A stretch of DNA of 64,000 nucleotides from Leptasterias polaris (Eukaryota; Echinodermata; Asteroidea; Forcipulatida; Asteriidae). The translations under genes were made by a program, and so were the position numbers. Below, in pieces: positions 22,401-32,600 of this stretch. The DNA is taken from the NCBI GenBank assembly GCA_037783415.1, contig JAZGTN010000007.1, forward strand, positions 1,185,501 through 1,249,500, given 5' to 3'. The notes under the pieces were generated by a model, which had not been told where the DNA came from, made no database searches, and saw only the letters and a list, made by a program, of their open reading frames with translations. The stretch's first letter is position 1; the number at the start of each line of letters is the position of its first letter.

Positions 22401-23110
22401 AAATTTAAATAATCCTTTTGACAATTCAAGTAATTTGAGCAAAAATTTTGACTTTTCAAGTAATTTCAGCTAAAATTAAAAGGCTTAAGCCTTGCTAGTG
22501 TCCATTCCTTTTGAGTTGTCATGTTATATGAGCCAAAATTACAAGGGGTAAGCCTTGCTGTTCATCCTTTTGACATTTCATGTAATGTGAGCTAAAATTA
22601 CAAGGGGTTAGTCTTGCCTGTCCACTCCTTTTGACGTTTCATGTAATTTCGGCTAAAATTATAATTACAGCTGTCCGCTCCTTTTGACGTTTCATGTAAT
22701 TTGAGCCAAAAATACAAGGGGTTAGTCTTGCTGTCCATTCCTTTTGACGTTTCAAGTAATTTCAGCTAAAATTAAAAGGCTTAAACCTTGCTAGTGTCCA
22801 TTCCTTTTGAGTTTTCATGTTATATGAGCCAAAATAGCAAGGAGTAAGCCTTGCTGTCCATTCCTTTTTACGTTTCATGAAACATGAGCCGAAAATTACA
22901 AGGGGTTAGCTCTGTTGTCCATTTCTTTTGACGTTTCATGTAATTTCAGCTAAATATACGAGGGAAAAGTCCATCCTCATGTCGTTTCATGTAATTTCAG
23001 CATAAATTACAAGGGGTTAGCCTTGCTGTTCAATCCTTTTGATATTTCAGGTAATTTGAGCCAAAATCATATACAAATGATAAGACTTGCCGTTCTTTCA
23101 TTTTGACGAA
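22401..23110 (+). repeat. about 60-bp diverged units, 'ccttttgacgtttcatgtaa' type
   Basis: About eleven units share ccttttgacgtttcatgtaa and 'acaaggggttagccttgctg'. They are degenerate relatives of the main array that lack the GTAAGT core. Confidence 0.75.
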
Positions 23111-23139
23111 TTTCAGCCAAACATACTACTGCTAGGGGC

Positions 23140-23260
23140 ATTTTTTCGAATTTTGACCAACATTTTATAAAACTGCGGACTTACCCCTCGTGATTTTTTT
23201 CAAAATTGATAAAAACATGCTGGACTTTACATAGCCTACCCCTTGTGATTTTTCTATTTT
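23140..23260 (-). repeat. inverted 54-bp-type units starting the right arm
   Basis: The orientation of the 'ggacttacccc' core flips here. This marks the inner side of the inverted arrangement. Confidence 0.6.
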
Positions 23261-23429
23261 GTTTTTATAAACAAATTTGAATAATTCTGGATATAACAAT
23301 ACAATGGGCAACTATCCAGAAATAGTCGCTCTTTACTTGCCTCAAAATTAACTTTTAAAAAACTGTATGAGGAAACAGTCAATACCTCAAAATAATATTG
23401 AAGTTAAAACAAATTTGTGCAGAAAGTTA

Positions 23430-23890
23430 GTCAGAGTGACGACCGAGCGTTCAGGGGACTCAAACGCCGGTGGAACCAGCAGGGTGATCACCCATGTAGT
23501 TCCCTTCAGGGATTGGCTATTTCCCGGTCCCTCCTTGTCCTTTCCCACCCGGAATAATCACCCTACCCACTTTGGGGAGAGACATGACGGAACCCCAATC
23601 CATTACAGCGGCCAGCAGTAAAAGTCATGTCCCTTACATTGATAGGAGTAGGGCTCGAACCGGGTGTACCAGCTCTAGATCACACGCATGCGAACAATCC
23701 AGTGCCCCGCGGAGCCCGTTGGTGTTTGAAGGTGTTTTTAACACTACTTAAATAATACAATGCGAAAACGGTGACTTAATAAAAGAAAATAATAGATAGT
23801 AGTGGGATTCGAACCAGGGTCAGTACGACTGAAAACCTGCCCTAACCACACAGGCTACTGTTCCCTTTACAAATTACTGCACAATTCTGC
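23430..23890 (-). mobile_element. two tRNA-like (SINE-head) segments
   Basis: On the minus strand, B-box sequences GGTTCGAGCCC (near 23650) and GGTTCGAATCC (near 23820) each follow A-box-like stretches. They lie in the unique centre of the inverted structure. Stems are imperfect, so these are SINE heads rather than functional tRNAs. Confidence 0.5.
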
Positions 23891-24106
23891 AATGTGAAGT
23901 AACGGATTGGTCATGTCATTATCCGTCAGAATAAAGACGGGCTTCAAACTTTTTGTTTACAGTAGCCTCCCCCCAAATCTGAAGTTCTTAAGACACTAAT
24001 TTTTAAAACAGTATCAATATTTCACATAGTATAACTGACCAAGGATCAAGCTTCATAAAAAGGCATCATTAGCACCTACGCATAATGCTAGAGCCTAAAC
24101 TCGCCA

Positions 24107-24440
24107 CATAAAAAATCAGAGAGAGATGGGGGTGGGGGGATGGGTTCATACCTTCCGTTTTTAAGAAGTGCACCACTGATGGAGCCTCCCTTCTTGCTAA
24201 AACTATCTAAGTGAGCGACCCGGTTACGATTTGTTCTCTTGCCGGACTTTGCTCTATGCTTAGAGTGACCCGCGTATGGCGTGGGACACGGACCATTCGG
24301 GGTTGGGCTCGTCGGGGTTTGTGTTGTCATCCTGGGGGCTGCTTTCTCTCCTTGAGAAAGGATCGTTTCTGCCGATCTGGTAAACAACAAAATTGGAGTT
24401 GATTACTGGAAAGAAAAACAAACAAACCCAAAACAACAAC
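24107..24440 (-). pseudogene. decayed copy of exon 2 of the secreted basic protein gene (gene 3)
   Basis: It aligns base by base with 43310-43640. Shared blocks include 'aagtgagcgacccggttacg', the following 'atttgttctcttgccggact', 'ggttgggctcgtcggggttt' and 'gaaaggatcgtttctgccga'. The splice acceptor side and about 60 bases of upstream intron ('ggtaaacaacaaaattggag' and 'caaaacaacaaca') are included, so the copy is of genomic DNA, not mRNA. It has a 4-base loss, a 1-base gain and an 18-base deletion relative to the gene, so the frame is broken. Its donor (GAAG|GTATGA) is intact. It lies inside the inverted-array structure and ends where array units resume. Confidence 0.85.
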
Positions 24441-24444
24441 AAAT

Positions 24445-25375
24445 TTGATACAAATGCTGGACTTACCCCTTAATTGTTAGTTTTCAATTTTTTGCCTATT
24501 TTTTAACAACCAATATTTCCTCAAATAAAGCTTTTATAAGCTTTATTTATAGCAACAGTAGAGCCTATATATACTGCATCCTTTTATAGCCTAAATTAAC
24601 AACTAGAAAATTTGTCAACATTTGATACAAATGCTGGACTTACCCCTTGCCATTTTTCAATTTTATGCCCAAATTTGATAAAAATGCTGGACTTACCCCT
24701 TGTTAGTTTTCAATTTTTTGCCTATTTTTTAACAACCAATATTTCCTCAAATAAAGCTTTTATAAGCTTTATTTATAGCAACAGTAGAGCCTATAATACT
24801 GCATCCTTTTATAGCCTAAATTAACAACTAGAAAATTTGTCAACATTTGATACAAATGCTGGACCTTACCCCTTGTGATTTTTTCGCTTTGTTGCCTATT
24901 ATTCAACTATCAATATTTCCTGAAATAAAGCATTGGTCTTGAGTCAAGTTATTAAAAAGGCATCAGTAGAGCCAACTGTATCATTCTAGAGCCTAAATTA
25001 GCGAAAATAAGTTACAATTTGATAAAAAGCTGGACTTACTTACCCCTTGTGATGTTTTCACTTTTTGGCCTTTTTTTCAATGGCCAATATTTCCTTAAAT
25101 AAAGCTTATATAGGCCTACTTGGTCAAGTTATTAAAAAGGCATCAAGAGAGCCTACTGCATCCTTTTATAGCCTAAATTAACAACTAGAAAATTTGATAA
25201 AAATGCTGGACTTACCCCTTGTGATTTGTTCGCTTTTTGGCCTATTATTCAACTATCAATATATCCTGAAATAAAGCACTGATCTTGAGTCAAGTTATTA
25301 AAAAGGCATCAGTAGAGCCTACTGTATCATTCTAGAGCCTAAAATAACGAGAAAATTGGTCAAAATTTGAAAAAA
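24445..25375 (-). repeat. long units in inverse orientation, right arm
   Basis: Four to five units of about 190-220 bp hold 'caaatttgataaaaatgctg', 'ggacttaccccttg', 'aataaagc' and 'cagtagagcctactg' segments, mirror images of 21871-22400. Confidence 0.8.
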
Positions 25376-25893
25376 ATGCTGGAATTACCCCTTGTTAGTT
25401 TTTCAATTTTTGACCCAAATTTGATAAAAATGCTGGACTACCTTGCCATTTTTTCAATTTTAGGCCCAAATTTGGTATAAATGCTGGACTTACCCCTTGC
25501 CATTTTTTTCAATTTTAGGCCCAAATTTGATAAAATTGCTGGACTTTATCCCTTGCCGTTTTTTCAAATTTAGGACCAAATTTGATAAAAATGCTGGACT
25601 TACCCCTTGCCATTTTTTCAATTTTAGGCCCAAATTTGATAAAAATGCTGGACTTACCCCTTGCCATTTTTTCAATTTTAGGCTCAAAATTGATAAAAAT
25701 GCTGGACTTACCCCTTGCCATTTTTTCAATTTTAGGCCCAAATTTGATAAAAATGCTGGATTTACCCCTAGCCATTTTATAAACTTTAGACCCATTTTTC
25801 AATTTTAGGCCCAAATTTGATAAAAATGCTGGACTTACCCCTTGCCAATTTATAAACTTTAGGCCAAAATTTGATAAAAATGCTGGACTTACC
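25376..25893 (-). repeat. 54-bp units in inverse orientation, right arm tip
   Basis: About nine units of the main satellite, reversed (gataaaaatgctggacttac and 'cattttttcaattttaggcc'). They mirror the left arm but are far fewer. Confidence 0.9.
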
Positions 25894-26449
25894 CCCTTTG
25901 GATATGTTCAAGTCTAGTCTAGGATCTTTCTTGAACATCACTTATTTGGAATCTGCTGGGTTGAGGGACATTAGAGGTTATTATGAGACACCATTACCAT
26001 CAGAAAAGAAAAATGGTTTCTGATAATCATTGGTGACCATCTGGTATACTTGCCATGAGAGGAAATTTTCAACAATGGGGATAAGATTTGTTGAATGGAA
26101 AATTCCCGAAATTGGTCGATTGCCTAAGTTGCTTCTTATTTTAGACCCAGAATCTCAAAACATTTACAACTCAGGAGGTTTACAGACTCTGTGCATCACC
26201 AGAAAGACAAAATGACAAGTTTTGACACAATGTGGACTATTTCTTTCTTCCTTTGATGATTGCTTTACTTCTTTCAAGAAAATTTGACGGCTGAAGAAGA
26301 TTTTGAGAAAATTCTGAGTAATTACAAGCTTGGTACAATCTAACCTGTGCTCTACTCTAACCAATACAACATTCAACTAAACTATTAACTTGTGAATATA
26401 TGACCACAGTGAAAGTCTGACAATGTCCTCAGTACAATAAAATGATATA
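25894..26449. other. intergenic, nothing recognised
   Basis: Non-repetitive AT-rich sequence with no supported exon or element. Confidence 0.4.
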
Positions 26450-26720
26450 AAAAGTCGCATCCCGTTAAGGTGATCCCCTGGCTGCAGCTTCCCAGGTTGT
26501 ATCGTATACTTGGGTGTGATCCTTGGCTACACGGCAGTTTGCGGTTGTATGGCTTCTGACTGGCACCCACCGAACAAGGATATTGACAAATTAGGGAGAC
26601 CGCCATCATAGGTCTAGATAGCTCAGTTGGTAGAGCGCCGGCACGTCAATCCGGAGGTCGTTGGTTCAAATCCCGCTCTAGTCAATTTTTCCTTGTTCAA
26701 CCCAAAATCATTTAAAATTT
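26450..26720 (+). mobile_element. tRNA-containing dispersed repeat (best copy)
   Basis: A conserved block begins 'gcatcccgttaaggtgatcc' and is followed at about 26614-26685 by a tRNA-like sequence (tagctcagttggtagagcg, then ggttcaaatcccgctctag). The acceptor, anticodon and T stems each carry a mismatch and position 33 is not U, so it is not a functional tRNA. Copies or pieces lie at 5826-6080, 47225-47480, 47520-47715 and 55690-55835. Confidence 0.75.
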
Positions 26721-27003
26721 ACCCAGTCAGTTTCCCTTGTTGTTTATTATTTGATATACAATAAAATTACTCCACAAAATACAATCGTTTGCCAATAAAT
26801 AACTTAACTTTCTATCAATGGCGCCCTCGTGGGTAACGCGTACAACACATGGCTTGCTCTGCCCTACTTCTCCATACACAAGAAGAGATGCATTGACCAC
26901 ACCAAAGTGGGTAGCGCCTAGACACATGTGCCTTGCCCTGTACGGTGCCATATACTTACAAGACACAACGCAGCAATATTATTATCTATCACTGAAAACT
27001 GCA

Positions 27004-27236
27004 GCCAAATTTCATGGCTCTGCTTACCGTAAGCAAAGAATCGGTGCTAATGGAAGCAGGCAATTACGCGCTTACGGGTTAGCAGGGGATTTTTGCCTTT
27101 GCGCTTGTGTAGTCCACGTTACTAGGCATTCTACGCTTACACAGCTAGCTCGGAAATTCGGCGGTTACTCCATAAGAGGAGAATGGTGATTGCAAGCGCA
27201 GAATTTGGCGGTAAGCAGAGCCATGAAATTGGGCCC
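27004..27236. mobile_element. GGGCCC-ended MITE
   Basis: It runs from caaatttcatggctctgctt to agccatgaaattgggccc, same family as 1995-2208. Upstream (26820-27000) and downstream (27237-27780) are non-coding, with loosely repeated 'ggtagcgcctagacacatgt'-like phrases. Confidence 0.8.
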
Positions 27237-27894
27237 ATGTGGGTAGCACCTGCAACATGTGTCTTGCTCTGCGTTACCTCATAACATACAACAGACACGT
27301 TGCAGAGTTCAAACTGTCAATCAACTGCGCCAATGTGTATAGCGCATATGACACATGAGTCTTGCTCTGCCCCTAACCACACAAAAGACCTGACGCAGCA
27401 ATCCAAATGACGCAAACTTGTTTTCATTTTGTTATGGCAATTTAAACATCATAATTTTTGTCAGGCTTTTTGGTGCACGTTCACAGTTGTGATCTGTCAA
27501 TACAATCATCAGTAGAGCTAAATGGATTAGTCTTGTTCTCCTGCCTCCCCTCCCCAGCCCACAATAAAGAAAATCAATAAAAAAAACCTGTTCAAAAGGC
27601 CCATCACCAGCAGTGGAATCTACAATCTTTGTCTTAATCCATGTCTACATTAAGCATAATCAATACTGATGATCACTCTACAAAATAAGGGCCAGACTAT
27701 GTGAGTTTTAGCCTCAGTTTCAATTCAAGGGAATAATTACTACAACATGATCAATGAGGTTCCGTAGTGAGTCCATACTACAGCGCTCGATTTCACAAAG
27801 AGCTACGATTGATCTTAACTGTGAATCAATCTTAGTTGCTAAGCAAAGTGTGATGTCACAATACAAATCACCATGGTAACACTGACAACTCATC

Positions 27895-28617
27895 TTAAAG
27901 GGACACGTTGCCTTGGATCAGGCGAGTTGGTCTATGAAAAGCGTTTGTAACCAATTGTTATAAAATGCATTTGGTTAGAAAGATGTTTTAAAAGTAGAAA
28001 TCAATGATCCACACAAGTATGCCTCGAAATTGCGTGGTTTTCCTTTTACTTTGCGAATTAACACGGTCCGCCATTTTGTGGAGTCAAAAATTTGACTCTA
28101 CAAAATGGCGTGCCGTGTTAGTTTATGATGTAAAAGAAAAACCACGCAATTTCGAGGCATATTTGTGTGGATCACTATATTCTACTTTTAAAACATCTTT
28201 CTAACCATATGCATTTCATAATATAAAATAATAATAATTTGGGAGGCTAATCATCCTTACTCGCAGCTGAGAGCTGAATTGCGAAGGACGCGGCTAACGT
28301 GTTCGAGAAGCAGGCATGCAAGGGCGCCTTTGGCAGCCAGCCACATCAACCCATTATGACCACGGAGCACAGCCAGAGATCGAAAGTGTTTGATTTTTCC
28401 TGAGGGAGGAAAACCGGATGGTCTGGAAAACCCTCGTGGCACAGCAGAGAACCAACGCACAACTCAACTCACATATGGCCCTGGCCGGGTATCGAACCTG
28501 GGTCACCTTGGTGAGAGGCGAGCGCTGTACGCACAAGCCAACTATGCCCCCCAATAAACGGTTAGAAACGCTTTTCATAGACCAACTCGCCTGATCCAAG
28601 GCAACGTGTCCCTTTAA
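27895..28617. mobile_element. TTAA-inserted element, 'agggacacgttgccttgg' family
   Basis: It is bounded by TTAA on both sides. The ends agggacacgttgccttggat and atccaaggcaacgtgtccct are exact inverses. Inside are a long imperfect hairpin (about 27960-28225, with 'cctcgaaattgcgtggtttt' on both arms) and a further SINE insertion. Comparison with the intact host copy shows a single TTAA at the empty site. Confidence 0.85.
28235..28557 (-). mobile_element. tRNA-derived SINE nested within the TTAA element
   Basis: The minus-strand head has an A-box region near 28530 and B box GGTTCGATACCC near 28490. The body ends with 'aggatgattagcctcccaaa' and an AT-rich tail. A relative in forward orientation is at 42690-42915. 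This is the third layer of nesting here. Confidence 0.7.
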
Positions 28618-28650
28618 GATGAATCTTAGTGCTTTGTGAAATTGAGCCAT

Positions 28651-29634
28651 GCCCTCGTAATGCTACATGCCAAACTCCCAGCACATGGAATCCTAAGAGA
28701 CTTCTGGGTAGAGCTGTGTACTGAGAGAGTTACGACATAGAGGGAGGGACCAGTTTTCTTTAGCAACGTTGTTGCTGGATGCTATTTTCAGTCCAAATGC
28801 AGCACAACCCAATGGGCAGACTAGTCTGGCATCCTACGTAAGCATTACATCCGAAGTGAGGACCTGTGAACAAAGGAGGTCCACACAAGGCAGGGTTTTG
28901 AAACACTATGTGGACTTACACACGTCCACACAGTGTTAATTACAGTGTTGAGGAATAGGATTTAGAACGAAGGAATGTCCACACAGTGACTGCAACACAA
29001 ACATTTGTGCGTTTACCCGTGCAGGTTTTTCAACACAAACTGGCTTCTAATTTGTCTCAACTCTCTCAGCATATAGCTTTGCTCCTGAGGTGCTTTCACC
29101 CCAACGTCGCCCCTTGTCCATTTCACACTTAAAGTAGGGTCATACGTCGGTTTCGTCAACGTAATGCTGATTTATAGGCCAAATTATATAAAAAGATATA
29201 AAAAAGTCACATACATATATAGAACAGTTTCAGCTGAATACAGTGTCTACTTATTGAGAAAACAACACAAAAATTTTCTAAATATTTTCATAAGAATGTC
29301 GAAATCCATCCACGTTTAGTGAGGTACCAACCGCATCACTGGCTGCAGCATTTGCGATGGACACCAACCCTCAGAAATCTGAGAAACGGTTCATGCATTA
29401 AGATTTCTCAGCTTAAAATATTTTGGGGTGAAAAATTATCCAAACCATATTACTTCGAAGGGAATCCTTCCTCAAAATAGTTTATACTATCAGCAGCTGC
29501 AGTGCTTCTCACCTAATTAGTTTTTTATGGTCATTAATTTTTTAAGAATTTGTTTTAGGCTATCCTTAATATGCATAAATTTACAATAACTAATGAATAT
29601 GCATATAATCAATAACTAATGAATATGCATACAA
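28651..29634. other. 3' flank of the zinc-finger gene
   Basis: No gene seen. A 27-base direct duplication containing 'aatgaatatgcat' lies at about 29590-29640, immediately after the stop codon of the zinc-finger gene on its strand. Confidence 0.4.
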
Positions 29635-32600
29635 TCAATAATGTAGATTCATCATATTGCTAAACATACTGGTTGCCCCGGGCGGGGTCATTCCACTGCT
29701 CACACTCGTTGGTAACCCGCCATGAATAATTGTCTCGGTCGCAATCAGTCCGCCGTGCGAGTGCGACATTGTCGTTGAGACCGGCAGCGGTGCGTGGGAG
29801 AGTCCAGAGGCAGCCATGGTGGATGGGATTAAATGACCGCTGTACAGCTCACTCTGGACGGCGTGTCTCGCCTCCGCTAGGGCTTCCGTTATCACTGACC
29901 CTATCAGAGACTTCTCACGGGCGTAGATGACCTGCCGACGATCTTTAAAATCGTCGTAGACACTTATGGTTTTGATTTCCGGTGGAGCTGAAGCTGACCC
30001 TTGAATTCTGGATGGGATGGGCGACCCCACTCCCTGGTGTGGAGTTTGAACGTGAAGATGAGGGTGACCTTCGGCGGTTGTTAACAGCATTGGTTGAGGT
30101 GTGTTCAGCAGAGATCGCTGAGTGGTCTCATGAAGGACCATGGGCTGGGTCAGCGAGGGGTGGCTTTCTGGGGGTGTGGGACGGGCGCGGGGAGTCTTAT
30201 TACGAGTGCTGTTCATGATGCCATGCTGGCGTTTGCGATGTTTATAAAGATTGCTGCTGGTGCTGGTTGTGTAGTCGCACAGCTCACACTTCTTCTGTTT
30301 CTCTCCTACGTAAATAAAGAAAAGAGTTTTACAAAATACTGACATTGTCAAAATAATGCAATATCAAATTTAATGATTTTGTTGAGTGGCTAAAGGGCCT
30401 GTGTCATCATGATCAAAACAGACCTTACCGTAAGTAAAGAATCAGCGCAGGAAAATTCCGCGCTTACGTCAAGCAAATTTCACGGGTTAGCAGGGAATTT
30501 TTGCTTGTGCGCTTGCTTGCCTAGTTCACGTTACTAGGCATTCTACGCTTACACAGCAAGCGCAGAAATTCGGCGCTTGCTCGGTAAGCAGAGAATGGTG
30601 ATCGCAAGCGCAGAATTCGGCGGTAAGCAGAGCCATGAAATTGGGCCCTGTTGTTGCACATTATGAACTCTCAACCAGTTACTCTCACACAGTCACCCAG
30701 TTTGTTGTTCTCTTTAAGACCAGCTGGAGAGGAAAGCCTCTACACAGGAACTGTGGTTCTTTTAGGCAATCCTTATCATATCTACATTTGTATGGAGTGT
30801 GCACACGCACGTGCAGTAACTGGGTGAGAATTCATAGTTCCATGTACAACCACAGGCCTGTTTTGACCATGATGACACAGCCCCTTTAACCCTCCTACTG
30901 TTCGCAACATTTTCAAGTGAGTTGACCAACCATTTGAAACCATTCAACTGCCAAAGTTGTGTATGGTGGCACAACTGCGCACAGAACTAACTGTGTACAT
31001 GCATTCCCTCTGGTATCATATTGCAAGGCTGGCATAGCTTATCTATCATTCAAAACCACAGTGAATGGTATTGAATGGTCAGACAGTAGGAGGGTTAATA
31101 GCAACTCTGATGTGCGTGTAGAGGGCCTTCACTACCCCCTCATCAGGACCCATTCCCGAAACCCTCTCAACTCCTTAGGATTATGCAGCACCGGCAGCCA
31201 ATTTGGTGCACAGGCTGCTAATAATGCACATCAACAATCTCCACTGAATTACTGACATTAAATCACAGTCATCAGTCATGTACACGTATGGCCATATAAC
31301 TGTGACGGAGCAGGCAGAATCCCCCAGGATCTGGACGGTCAAGACCCAGAGGCCGCCCATGAACATCTTGGACCGAGCAAATGGGTCCATCTAGCAAGGT
31401 CAACAGGCTCTGGAATCAAGTACTAACTGCAGTCTTAGGAGATCAGCGCATCGGACCCCAGATGTTAAGCATTGTGCATGACACATGCAAACACTTTGTA
31501 TGCTTTTAGTTTTGAAAAAGGACCATCTGACAAAATAATAATTTTAAAAAAATAATAAAAATATCTATTTCTCTTGCTGAGAATCTTGCCAAGCAACTCC
31601 AGCCTCGCTACCATGGGCGCCGTTTCTATCCTTTCATCCCTAACTCCTTGTAGGGATGAACTGAAAAAATAATGCCGAGTCAGCTCAGCATTATTTTTCA
31701 GTTCATCCCTACAGTAACTGACAGCTCCTGACCAGTGACTGCTCTGCAAATAGGCTTGTTGAAAACTTTCGAGTGTTTTTATGGAGCTTGTAGGACTCTT
31801 AGTTTGCAGGTTGTGAAATAGTATTTTTATGCAATTCCCAAAAAATGAATCTTGTTTTGACACAGTCATCTTTTACTGCATACAGTTGGGTATGTCACAA
31901 GATCAATGAAAAATTAGAGGGGACCAGACGTTATGCCTTAAAAGTGAGCTACCGTACTTGAGTGCGCACCAAAAGAGTGGATCGGCCAAAGGCTAAATTA
32001 AAATGTGACATACATGTATACTGGCACATTTTAATTAACCAATACCAGGGGTTATGAGTGAGCAGTGTGGCTAGATCGATCAATCCTGGGTACAAGGTTG
32101 ATGCAACTTGAATATAACAGGACTGGAATTTCATCTTTGAGAGGGCAAGGCCATTTTCATTTTGCAATGGGCACTTCCATTGGAAAATCTTAAAGTCTAA
32201 CTTTTGAAGGGGCACCGAGGCCAAGACTAGGGGCGACAGAGACCATGGCCTCCCTGCCTGATATAAATTTTCAAAAGTAGAGGATTATTGACAGTGTTGT
32301 AACCAAGACATTTTTTCTCAAGTCAAGTCAAGTCTCGAGTCATCTTTGCTCAAGTCAAGTCAAGTCTCGAGTCATCTTTACTCAAGTCAAGTCAAGTCAC
32401 AAGTCATTTTTGCTCAAGTCAAGTCAAGTCACAAGTCATCTTTGCTCAAGTCAAGTCAAATCACAAGTCATCTTTGCTCAAGTCAAGTCCGGTCACAAGT
32501 CATTTTTGCTCAAGTCAAGTCAAGTCACAAGTCATTTTTGCTCAAGTCAAGTCCGGTCACAAGTCATCTTTGCTCAAGTCAAGTCAAGTCACAAGTCATT

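Larger units (their letters stand above)
17735..25893. mobile_element. about 8-kb inverted, tandem-repeat-armed foldback-like structure
   Basis: The left arm (17735 to about 23110) is mainly 54-bp units, then longer units, then about 60-bp units, all carrying 'caaggggtaagtccagc'-type cores in one orientation. The right arm (about 23140-23260 and 24445-25893) carries the same unit types inverted. The centre is about 1.2 kb of unrelated sequence. Long inverted arms made of tandem subrepeats are the hallmark of foldback elements such as Drosophila FB and sea urchin TU. Assigning it to that class is inference; no target-site duplication was confirmed. Confidence 0.55.
27784..28650. mobile_element. 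'cgatttcacaaagagct' MITE interrupted at a TTAA
   Basis: The two halves, 27784-27894 and 28618-28650, join to match the intact copy at 11803-11950. The interruption is the TTAA element described next. Confidence 0.85.

Noticed and set aside
23367..23621. 84-codon plus-strand frame in the core of the inverted structure
   Set aside because: Lies across SINE-like sequence and has no recognisable motif.
26614..26685. Functional tRNA gene
   Set aside because: Mismatches in acceptor, anticodon and T stems, non-U at position 33, and several diverged copies in the window show a repeat.
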